DNA of 12,184 nucleotides from assembly GCF_905203285.1 (NCBI RefSeq), contig NZ_CAJKVK010000064.1:1-12184 (forward strand). Direction: 5' to 3'. Numbering within the stretch: the first letter of the stretch is position 1; the number at the start of each line of letters is the position of its first letter. The position numbers and the translations under genes are program-made. The notes beneath the pieces were generated by a model. It was not told where the DNA came from and ran no database searches. It saw nothing but the letters and a program-made list of their open reading frames with translations. This document shows, piece by piece, positions 1 to 6,325 of the stretch. Source of the stretch: an uncultured Succinatimonas sp. (GTDB taxonomy: Bacteria > Pseudomonadota > Gammaproteobacteria > Enterobacterales > Succinivibrionaceae).

Positions 1-21
1 AAAATTAAGAGCTTTTTTCAG

Positions 22-50
22 GTAAAAAAGAAGGTGACTTTTTAGTCACC
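22..50 (-). terminator. Intrinsic terminator of rne
   Basis: On the minus strand, GGTGACT and AGTCACC form a perfect 7-bp stem around an AAAA loop (33-50), followed by TTCTTTTTT. It lies 28 bases beyond the rne stop codon. It is a classical Rho-independent terminator and closes the rne transcript. Confidence 0.85.
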
Positions 51-77
51 CTCTTAACGAAATGCTATTAGAAGAAA

Positions 78-2915
78 TTAGTTCTGCTGTGAAGAGGTTT
101 CTTTATCATCATAACCTTCTGCAGGTTTGATATCAGAATTCTCTTTTTCAGCATTGCTTTCTAAAGATTCTGTACTGTCATCAAAAATGACTTCTTCTTT
201 CACTTCACGAGGGGAGTGAGCGTACGGATCAATCTTTTCACGCGGACTGTTGGCATAAGGATCGGGAAGATCGGCAGCTTTAGCTACAACAGAATTGTCA
301 ACAGTGCTTGCTTCTTCTTTGACGCTATGCTCATAAGGGTTAGGCATAGGAGAAGGTTCATTAATCTTCTCTATGACCGTTTCTTCCTTGACAGCATCCG
401 TAGGTTTAGTTTCATTTACAGCAGGAGCTTCGTTTTCAACTTCTTTTATTGTAAGAGAAGCTTTTTCAAAAGCGCGTGCGGTAGCGGCATTAAAACCGCC
501 CGGACGACCTGCAACTTCAAGTGCATTACCGTTATCGTAATCACGGGAAGCATGTTCACCGTTAAACTCGGGAACTGCAATCTCAGGTTCGCTGATCCCT
601 TCTATTCCGGTAACTACAGCTGCGGCAGCAAAACCGCCTGCCTTTACTGAACGCTCGAAGTCTTTTCCTGCATCAAGCTCACGTCCTTTTGTTTCTCCGC
701 TAAAAGGAACCGCCTCATCCGGACCTTGTCCTGAACCTTCGCTTATGAAGGTGATAGGCATAGGTTTATAGCCTTTTTCAGCTGCTGCGGTTTTGTTTAA
801 TAAAGCTTCCTTTTCGCGAGCTTCATTTTCTTCAGCAGTAATATAGGCAACACGACGCGGGCGAGGAGGATTTTGCTTGCGGATGTTTTCATTTTCTGCA
901 GCTTTTATTTCTTCGCGCTCGGTGTTTTTAACCTGACGAGGTGCAGTTTTTGCCTTTTGCTCTCTTACTGCTTCTTCCTTTAAAGTGTTTTTACGGCCAG
1001 CACCTGCTTTGCCTGCAGTACGGGTGCGAGTAGGCTTTTCGGCTTTTTCCGCATTCCTTGGACCGGCTGCCTTTCCGTTACGGGAGTTAGGACCGCGGCG
1101 ATAGTTGCTGCGGGAGGCACGATCATCTTTACGCTGTCCTTTAGCCGGCTTCTTTTCTTCGGCAGGGGCAGAAGAGAAGAGTTTACTTAAAAACTCTATT
1201 ATTTTTTGCAGTAAGGATTTTTGTGCAACTTCTTCCTTACGTCTGGGCTTTACTTCACGCGGTGCCGGACGTTTAGGAATTGCGGCCATTTCAGTGATCA
1301 CTTCAGAATTGATTGCAGGCTCTGAAGTTTTTTGCTCTTCAGTATCATTGCTTGAATTTTCCACAGCAGATTCCTGCAGAACTCGGCGAGCCTGTTTTGC
1401 TCTTTCTTCAAGCAGATCGGTACTTATGGATCCGTTGCCGTTGCCATTTGCCGTGATGCGGTGAACTTCGTATTGTGCCGGCATCATGTGCTGATCGGGC
1501 AATATGGAAACCTTTATTTTGTGACGTTTTTCGATATCGCTTACGTGCTTTCTCTTTTCATTTAAAATGAAAGTTGCTACTTCGACAGGAGCGATAGCGA
1601 TGACGTCGCCTTGATGATCTTTGTGTGCTTCTTCTTCAATAAGACGCAAAATCGATAAAGCTAATGAGGAAGTGTCACGAACGGTTCCCTGTCCTTGGCA
1701 CATAGGGCAAACGTGAGAGCTTGACTCTTCAAGAGACGGGCGCAGGCGCTGACGGGATAATTCTAAAAGTCCGAAACGGGAAATCCTTGAAAATTGAATG
1801 CGCGCTCTATCCTGACGTACGGCTTCACGCATGCGGTTTTCAATTTCACGTTGGTTCTTTATCGGAGTCATATCGATAAAGTCGATGACGATAAGACCGC
1901 CGATATCGCGAAGACGCAGCTGACGGGCTATTTCCTCAGCAGCTTCGATATTAGTTTGAAGCGCGGTTTCCTCAATGTCCCCGCCGCGGGTTGCTTTTGC
2001 GGAGTTGACGTCAATTGAAGTTAAGGCTTCGGTCGGATCGATAACGATGGCACCGCCTGACGGGAGTCTTACTTCACGCTGATAAGCTGATTCAATCTGG
2101 CTTTCAATCTGGAATTTGCTAAAAAGCGGAATATCGCTGGCGTACAGGTGAACTTTCTGCGTGAATTCCGGGCGAACGAGTTCGACGTAATGGCGGATTT
2201 GCTCAAATACGTTGCGATCGTCAATTAAAATTTCACCGATGTCAGGACGCAGATAATCACGGATTGCACGCAAAGCAATAGATGATTCCTGATGAATAAG
2301 AAAAGGTGCCGGACGGGAGCTAGCTGCCTTTTTAATCATTTCCCAAAGCTTGGTGAGAATGGATAAATCCCAGGAAAGTTCCTCAGCGCTTTTACCGACG
2401 CCTGCCGTACGTACGATTACGCCCATACCCTGAGGAATTTCAATTCCCTCAAGTGCTTCTTTAAGCTCGGCACGCTCTTCGCCTTCAATACGGCGAGAAA
2501 TGCCGCCGGCGCGGGGATTGTTGGGCATTAAGACCAAATAACTGCCGGCAAGGGAAATATAGGTGGTTAATGCTGCGCCTTTTTGACCGCGTTCTTCTTT
2601 TTCAATCTGAACGATAACTTCCTGACCTTCGCGCAGCGCTGCTTTCATGGCTGCATGATCGGAGAAGTTGGTTCCTTGAGGATAGTATTCGCGGGCAATT
2701 TCTTTTAAAGGAAGAAAACCGTGTCTTTCCATGCCGTAATCAACGAATGCGGCTTCAAGACTCGGTTCGATTCTGGTGATTATTCCTTTATAGATATTGG
2801 CTTTTTTGTTGGCATGCTGTGGAGATTCGATGTCGAGGTCGTACAGCTTCTGACCGTCGACTAAAGCTACGCGCACCTCTTCTTGCTGGGTGGCGTTGAT
2901 TAGCATTCTTTTCAC
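78..2915 (-). CDS. rne: Ribonuclease E, degradosome scaffold endonuclease
   Basis: RNase E is the essential 5'-end-sensing endonuclease that starts mRNA decay and matures rRNA and tRNA. It works as a membrane-tethered tetramer. I start it at GTG 2915, which gives the family N-terminus VKRMLINATQQEE and 945 residues (E. coli has 1061). AAAAGGATC lies just upstream; the open frame runs on to 2999 but the extra 28 residues are not family-like. An S1 domain spans about residues 35-125. The metal ligands are D302 (SIDVNSA) and D345 (VIDFIDMTP). The Zn-link is C403/C406 (CPMCQGQG). Residues 568-582 (LLQKIIEFLSKLFSS) form an amphipathic helix where E. coli has its membrane-targeting segment. A Lys/Arg-rich stretch (about 590-700) suits RNA binding. 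The acidic, disordered tail carries three (N/D)PYx(H/N)S motifs at 859-901. Its long leader suggests autoregulation. Confidence 0.97.
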   Translation of the reverse strand: MKRMLINATQQEEVRVALVDGQKLYDLDIESPQHANKKANIYKGIITRIEPSLEAAFVDYGMERHGFLPLKEIAREYYPQGTNFSDHAAMKAALREGQEVIVQIEKEERGQKGAALTTYISLAGSYLVLMPNNPRAGGISRRIEGEERAELKEALEGIEIPQGMGVIVRTAGVGKSAEELSWDLSILTKLWEMIKKAASSRPAPFLIHQESSIALRAIRDYLRPDIGEILIDDRNVFEQIRHYVELVRPEFTQKVHLYASDIPLFSKFQIESQIESAYQREVRLPSGGAIVIDPTEALTSIDVNSAKATRGGDIEETALQTNIEAAEEIARQLRLRDIGGLIVIDFIDMTPIKNQREIENRMREAVRQDRARIQFSRISRFGLLELSRQRLRPSLEESSSHVCPMCQGQGTVRDTSSLALSILRLIEEEAHKDHQGDVIAIAPVEVATFILNEKRKHVSDIEKRHKIKVSILPDQHMMPAQYEVHRITANGNGNGSISTDLLEERAKQARRVLQESAVENSSNDTEEQKTSEPAINSEVITEMAAIPKRPAPREVKPRRKEEVAQKSLLQKIIEFLSKLFSSAPAEEKKPAKGQRKDDRASRSNYRRGPNSRNGKAAGPRNAEKAEKPTRTRTAGKAGAGRKNTLKEEAVREQKAKTAPRQVKNTEREEIKAAENENIRKQNPPRPRRVAYITAEENEAREKEALLNKTAAAEKGYKPMPITFISEGSGQGPDEAVPFSGETKGRELDAGKDFERSVKAGGFAAAAVVTGIEGISEPEIAVPEFNGEHASRDYDNGNALEVAGRPGGFNAATARAFEKASLTIKEVENEAPAVNETKPTDAVKEETVIEKINEPSPMPNPYEHSVKEEASTVDNSVVAKAADLPDPYANSPREKIDPYAHSPREVKEEVIFDDSTESLESNAEKENSDIKPAEGYDDKETSSQQN

Positions 2916-3218
2916 TTGAAAAGATCCTTTTAAGGTATACGGGTTTTTAAAGTTAATAAAAATACACTGCCTAAAAAATACTTTAGACAGATCAAGCAAT
3001 TAACTTTTTCATTACCCATAAGGTAAATTTACGCAGCATGAAGACTCGCCGTTCCATCTAATGGTGGGGTCATCATGATGCAACCGCAGCAAATCTTTAA
3101 TCAAAGTCAATTAAGGCGCGCATCGCTTAAAAGGCTTGACCGCACAGGCGTCCTGTGCAGACTTGTCTGCCTAATGAAGGGAGGAACCATGAACTATAGA
3201 GGTTACCGTATCCTTCTT
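2916..3218 (-). promoter_or_regulatory. Long rne 5' leader, probable autoregulatory element
   Basis: About 300 bases of untranslated RNA lie between the likely rne promoter and its GTG start. Several hairpins are visible: GCACAGG/CCTGTGC (3142-3158, loop of 3), GCAGA/TCTGC (3157-3170, sharing two bases with the first) and CCAT/ATGG (3055-3065). Read on the minus strand, 3050-3093 contains GCTGCGGTTGCA and then TAGATGGAA. From memory, the E. coli rne leader has GCUGCGGGUUGCA followed by UAGAUGGAA in the same order. In E. coli this leader lets RNase E cut its own mRNA and control its level. That it does so here is inferred from position, length and these short matches; no covariance search was possible. 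Confidence 0.6.
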
Positions 3219-3224
3219 GCGCAT

Positions 3225-3253
3225 ATTATGCGATAAGACTTAGTTTTATACAA
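3225..3253 (-). promoter_or_regulatory. Candidate rne promoter
   Basis: On the minus strand TTGTAT (3253-3248) and CATAAT (3230-3225) are separated by exactly 17 bases. The -10 matches consensus at five of six positions, while the -35 keeps only TTG. Transcription would start near 3218 and give a leader of about 300 bases, similar to the long E. coli rne leader. An alternative TATAAA lies at 3250-3245 without a good -35. Confidence 0.45.
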
Positions 3254-3366
3254 GGACTATAAACGATTCATTTTTATGGAAAAAGCTTGAAAATCAGAGC
3301 TTATTGCATTGATAATTAAGATAATTTCATTCAATATTTTCATCGCGGTTTGTTTAAAGATATTTG

Positions 3367-3375
3367 TGGTAGAAT
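3367..3375 (+). promoter_or_regulatory. Extended -10 promoter of rluC
   Basis: TGGTAGAAT is an extended -10 element (TGn followed by TAGAAT, five of six matches). No good -35 lies at the usual distance, as is common for extended -10 promoters. Transcription would start near 3382, giving a leader of about 80 bases. A second -35-like TTGATA lies at 3309-3314 but has only a poor -10 partner. The rest of 3254-3366 is AT-rich with nothing I can assign. Confidence 0.5.
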
Positions 3376-3463
3376 TTGACGGCATTTTTATAAGTAATAT
3401 AAAGACTTTCATATAAATTAGATTTGCCGCAGGGTGAAGGTTTTTCTCGTTAAAGGTAATGAA

Positions 3464-4426
3464 GTGTCAATTGTCAAACAAGAGCAGAGTTTAAAGGTAA
3501 GTTATAAAACTGTTTCGGCAGATGATGCAGGTCAGCGTCTTGATAATTATCTTTTGCGTATATTAAAAGGCGTTCCGCGCAGCATGATATACCGTATTCT
3601 GCGGCGCGGTGAGGTGCGGGTAAATAAAAAACGCGCCGAGCCTTCATATAAGCTTTGTACAGGAGATGAAATTCGCGTTCCTCCTGTAAGAGTATCGACA
3701 GCCCCGGTCATTATCCCGTCGGCTAATCTTCATTCTGTCCAGAATTTAAAAGACAGGATTTGCTTTGAAAACGATGCTCTTATAGTTGTGGATAAACCTG
3801 CAGGAATTGCAGCTCACGGCGGCAGCGGCATTGAGTTTGGCTTAATTGAGGCATTAAGAGCATTGCGCCCTGAGTTTTCATTTTTAGAACTAGCCCATCG
3901 CCTCGACCGTGAAACTTCAGGCTGCCTTATCGTGGCTAAACGTCGCTCGGCTCTTCGCAATCTGCATGAGCAGTTTCGCTCGCGCGTGGTAAAAAAGCGC
4001 TATTTGACTTTAGTTCCGGGCAAATGGGATCGTCGTCTTAAATTGGTGGAGGCACCGCTTGTTCGCAATGAACTGCGCTCTGGTGAGCGTATGGTTGAAG
4101 TTAATTTTAAGTCAGGAGCACCGTCCGCCACTGGCTTTGACATTGTAGAAGAGCTTAATGACGCCACTTTGATGGCTGCCATGCCGCATACGGGAAGAAC
4201 TCATCAGATCCGTGTTCATTGCGCTTATGTAAAACATCCGGTTGGCGGTGACGTTAAATACGGCAGTGAGGAATTTAACGAAAGACTTAAAGCTTTAGGG
4301 TTAAAACGCATGTTTTTACATGCCGCTAAAATCACTTTTACCGATCCTTTAAGCGGAAAAATGCTTAAAGTTGAAGCTCCGCTGCCTGAGGAACTGCGTA
4401 AAATCGTTGAGATTTTAAAAAAGTAA
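3464..4426 (+). CDS. rluC: 23S rRNA pseudouridine synthase RluC
   Basis: RluC converts specific uridines of 23S rRNA near the peptidyl-transferase centre (955, 2504 and 2580 in E. coli) to pseudouridine. The protein begins with an S4 RNA-binding domain (about residues 15-78, with DAGQRLDNYL and GVPRSMIYRILRRGEVRVNKKR). The synthase domain carries HRLDRETSG with catalytic D148, and a GRTHQIRVH motif further on. I chose GTG 3464, which has AAAGGT 7 bases upstream and gives 320 residues, against 319 in E. coli. An in-frame GTG at 3434 adds ten residues but has no properly spaced ribosome binding site. It is divergent from rne, as in E. coli, and is followed after 36 bases by the HAD gene without a terminator, so the two are probably co-transcribed. 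Confidence 0.96.
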   Translation: MSIVKQEQSLKVSYKTVSADDAGQRLDNYLLRILKGVPRSMIYRILRRGEVRVNKKRAEPSYKLCTGDEIRVPPVRVSTAPVIIPSANLHSVQNLKDRICFENDALIVVDKPAGIAAHGGSGIEFGLIEALRALRPEFSFLELAHRLDRETSGCLIVAKRRSALRNLHEQFRSRVVKKRYLTLVPGKWDRRLKLVEAPLVRNELRSGERMVEVNFKSGAPSATGFDIVEELNDATLMAAMPHTGRTHQIRVHCAYVKHPVGGDVKYGSEEFNERLKALGLKRMFLHAAKITFTDPLSGKMLKVEAPLPEELRKIVEILKK

Positions 4427-4462
4427 GCAGGAATGTGGTTTAAATAAGGTTTAGAGATTTTT

Positions 4463-5170
4463 ATGCATTTTACTGAAGGCAAACGCGACTTGGTTGACAC
4501 GGAACAATTTCAGTTATTTAAACATGAAATAAAGGCCGTGGTATTTGACATTGACGGAACGCTTACCGATACGATAGGCCAAATTATTGAATGTACGCGT
4601 CTTACTTTTTCTCATTATTCTCTGCCGATACCTCCTGTTACCGATATTAAGTCGATTATCGGCAAAAAACTTTTAGAAGGTCTTACTTCTCTTTTGCCTC
4701 AAGATAAAAAGGCATTGGGGGAGAACGTAACCGCTACTTACCGCAGCTATTACGCGGCAGATGAAAAATTAAGGCAGAACATTCTTTTTAGCGGAGTTTA
4801 CGAATTATTTACTTTACTTAAAGATAAGAACTATAAAATCGGTATTGCTTCGGGAAAATCGACAGCAGGCGTTAACCGTACTTTAAAAGAAACCAAGCTT
4901 GACGTATTTGTTGATGCAATATGTTCAGGCGATGAAGTGCCGTCAAAACCGGATAAAGCGATGATGCTTAAGGTTGCAGAACGTCTTTCTTTAAAACCGC
5001 AGGAGCTTTTGGGAGTAGGGGACGCCGGAATGGATATTGAAATGTATCATAACGCAAAGTCTCACTCCTGTGCGGTGGAAAGCGGAGTATGGTCAGGTGA
5101 CGGTTTTAAGGCTTTAAAACCGGAAATTACAGTTCCTGATGTGTCGCATCTTATAAAACTTTTTTCTTGA
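4463..5170 (+). CDS. HAD superfamily phosphatase, phosphoglycolate phosphatase-like
   Basis: This is a haloacid dehalogenase-type hydrolase of 235 residues with all four motifs. Motif I is FDIDGTLTD, with nucleophile D29 and acid/base D31. Motif II is S130 in IASGK. Motif III is K162 in SKPDK. Motif IV is GVGDAGMD, with D187 and D191. Residues about 36-110 form the helical C1 cap of the PGP/beta-phosphoglucomutase group. The substrate cannot be read from sequence: phosphoglycolate, nucleotides or sugar phosphates are all possible. The 20-odd residues before motif I are longer than usual, but no later in-frame start with a ribosome binding site exists; AGAGA lies 5 bases before the ATG. A HAD hydrolase next to rluC is known, from memory, in Vibrio and Pseudomonas, so the linkage is old. 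Confidence 0.9.
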   Translation: MHFTEGKRDLVDTEQFQLFKHEIKAVVFDIDGTLTDTIGQIIECTRLTFSHYSLPIPPVTDIKSIIGKKLLEGLTSLLPQDKKALGENVTATYRSYYAADEKLRQNILFSGVYELFTLLKDKNYKIGIASGKSTAGVNRTLKETKLDVFVDAICSGDEVPSKPDKAMMLKVAERLSLKPQELLGVGDAGMDIEMYHNAKSHSCAVESGVWSGDGFKALKPEITVPDVSHLIKLFS

Positions 5171-5187
5171 AGATTAAGATCCGTATT

Positions 5188-5217
5188 TTGATCTTTTAGA
5201 ATTATCTTTTGTAGAAA
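5188..5217 (+). promoter_or_regulatory. Possible yceD promoter
   Basis: TTGATC (5188-5193) and TAGAAA (5212-5217) are 18 bases apart, each matching consensus at four of six positions. They sit in the 77-base gap before yceD. The -35 overlaps the right arm of a weak AAGATC/GATCTT inverted repeat (5176-5195). yceD may equally be read from the rluC transcript. Confidence 0.3.
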
Positions 5218-5247
5218 ATGACTTTTTAACTAAAAGAGAAAAAAGAT

Positions 5248-5787
5248 ATGTCACAAGAAAACAGCTTATGCGCTTTGCCTGAAAGAATTGATTTAGGTCG
5301 TCTTGCAGAGCAGGATGCCGTTTATGAGACTAAACTTAATCATGAGATCATGACGCGTCTTGCAGATGCCTGCGAGGAAATTGAAGAGCCGGCATTAGTT
5401 AAACTGCATTTTTATAAAGATTTGCAGGGTCTTAGCACGCTTGAAGGTGAGATTTCCTGTAAGTTAAAGCTTATCTGCGAGCGCTGCGGCAAACCTTTTT
5501 CTACAGTAATCAATGCTCCTTTTTGTGTAACTTGCGATAAAGAAAAGGCTTTAGAACTTAAAATTGAAGATCGCCTTGATATCATTGATTTGGATGAAGA
5601 CGGTTTGTTTAATCTCTATGCTTTTATCGAGGATTCTCTTCTTTTGGAGCTTCCTACCGTTGCCCGCCATGAAAATGAAGAAGAATGTGATGTCAAAGGT
5701 TCGTCCTGGACATATAAGGATGAGAGCGATGAAGAGGTTTTAAATCCTTTTGCCGTGCTTAAAGATTTAAAAGGAAAGCTTAATTAA
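5248..5787 (+). CDS. yceD: YceD / DUF177 protein, 23S rRNA accumulation factor
   Basis: This is a 179-residue DUF177 protein. In E. coli and plant plastids the family is needed for normal 23S rRNA accumulation, and its gene almost always precedes rpmF, as here. The family core is visible as a beta-rich N-terminal half, then CERCGKPF (about residues 75-82) with the paired cysteines, and the C-terminal NPFAVLKDLK near residues 166-175, which matches the E. coli ending NPFAVLASLK. The protein is strongly acidic. The start is ATG 5248 with GAGA 8 bases upstream. The biochemical activity of the family remains uncertain, although the identification is firm. Confidence 0.93.
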   Translation: MSQENSLCALPERIDLGRLAEQDAVYETKLNHEIMTRLADACEEIEEPALVKLHFYKDLQGLSTLEGEISCKLKLICERCGKPFSTVINAPFCVTCDKEKALELKIEDRLDIIDLDEDGLFNLYAFIEDSLLLELPTVARHENEEECDVKGSSWTYKDESDEEVLNPFAVLKDLKGKLN

Positions 5788-5955
5788 TTCTTATATTCAG
5801 GTCGATAAGTGAAATTTTTTGCAAAAAGATCTTTTTTTTCGCATTTAATAACAGTAGAATTCTTTCGCTTTTAAATCGTTGCCGTTTTTCATAAAAGATT
5901 AGGCGGTATTTTGATTTAAAAGGCTAAAGTTTTCGCAACGGCGTGGACTTCCGTC
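5788..5955 (+). other. AT-rich intergenic DNA after yceD
   Basis: This gap holds no gene. AAAAAGATCTTTTT (5823-5836) is a perfect 14-base palindrome running into a T tract, and may act as a weak AT-rich terminator for the rluC-HAD-yceD unit. CGTTGC (5877-5882) and GCAACG (5935-5940) form a wide inverted repeat, and the offset pair GCCGTT/AACGGC (5881-5886, 5937-5942) is an alternative pairing of nearly the same arms. I see no convincing GC-rich terminator. Confidence 0.35.
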
Positions 5956-5984
5956 TTGTAAAGAGTGAAAAAACCACGTATAAT
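5956..5984 (+). promoter_or_regulatory. Strong sigma-70 promoter of rpmF
   Basis: TTGTAA (5956-5961) and a perfect TATAAT (5979-5984) are exactly 17 bases apart, the best promoter in the window. Transcription would start near 5991, leaving a leader of about 90 bases before rpmF. A strong promoter fits a ribosomal protein gene and would also serve plsX. Confidence 0.85.
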
Positions 5985-5990
5985 ATTGCG

Positions 5991-6080
5991 ATCAGAACCA
6001 CTTTAGTGGTTGTCAGGATTGAAGTTTTAGAAGCGGGGTAAAGACATCTCCGCCGTACTATATTAACTTAGGAGACAAAA
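5991..6080 (+). promoter_or_regulatory. Structured rpmF leader
   Basis: The leader opens with AACCAC/GTGGTT around a TTTA loop (5996-6011). A second stem pairs GCGGGG with CTCCGC (6033-6053, one G-U). The TCTCC in the right arm (6047-6051) is also complementary to GGAGA of the ribosome binding site (6071-6075), so the two pairings exclude each other. This could give translational control of L32, but no such control is demonstrated here. Confidence 0.4.
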
Positions 6081-6263
6081 ATGGCCGTTCAGCAGAACCA
6101 CCAGTCCCGTTCACGTCGTGACAAGCGTCGTACCCATGACGCATTATCTGCCCGTCAGTTGTCCGTCGATAAGGTAACCGATGAAGTTCATCTTCGTCAC
6201 CATGTAACCGAGAGCGGTTACTATCGCGGTGTTAAGGTTATTGACGTTAAAGACGCAGAATAA
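6081..6263 (+). CDS. rpmF: 50S ribosomal protein L32
   Basis: L32 is a small basic protein of the large ribosomal subunit. The 60-residue product begins MAVQQNHQSRSRRDKRRTHD and contains LSVDKVTDEVHLRHHVTESGYYRGVKV, a close match to E. coli L32 (57 residues). It lacks the CxxC zinc knuckles found in L32 of many Gram-positives, as in other gammaproteobacteria. The tail (IDVKDAE) is a few residues longer and more acidic than in E. coli. AGGAG lies 6 bases before the ATG, one of the best ribosome binding sites in the window. It has its own strong promoter and precedes plsX, the usual order. Confidence 0.98.
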   Translation: MAVQQNHQSRSRRDKRRTHDALSARQLSVDKVTDEVHLRHHVTESGYYRGVKVIDVKDAE

Positions 6264-6278
6264 TCGATTTCACTGAAT

Positions 6279-6325
6279 AGGAAAACGGGGTGTCAGGTTT
6301 ACCTGACGCCCCGTTAACGTACATG
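6279..6325 (+). promoter_or_regulatory. Hairpin between plsX ribosome binding site and ATG
   Basis: A 14-bp stem (6284-6297 with 6302-6315, one G-U pair, TTTA loop) fills the gap between rpmF and plsX. AGGA (6279-6282) lies just before it and the plsX ATG (6323) just after. With the stem folded, one base plus seven bases separate AGGA from ATG, an ideal effective spacing of 8. Unfolded, the distance is 40 bases. Only TT follows the stem, so it is not a normal intrinsic terminator. An RNase processing site or a 3'-end stabiliser for rpmF mRNA are alternatives. Confidence 0.7.

Noticed and set aside
216..650. Plus-strand open frame of 144 codons opposite rne
   Set aside because: It is antisense to the firmly identified rne coding frame, has no ribosome binding site and shows no family pattern.
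1020..1130. Basic repeat-like region in rne as a possible inserted element
   Set aside because: It is the Arg/Lys-rich RNA-binding part of the RNase E tail, in frame and at the expected place.
2916..2999. RNase E N-terminal extension of 28 residues from ATG 2999
   Set aside because: The added residues do not resemble any RNase E N-terminus; GTG 2915 gives the family start and has AAGGA upstream.
3142..3170. Tandem hairpins upstream of rne as a separate small RNA or terminator
   Set aside because: No T tract follows on either strand and they lie within the predicted rne leader, so a leader structure is the simpler reading.
6284..6315. The rpmF-plsX hairpin as an intrinsic terminator
   Set aside because: The stem is strong enough, but only TT follows it before AACGTAC, so the U tract is missing.
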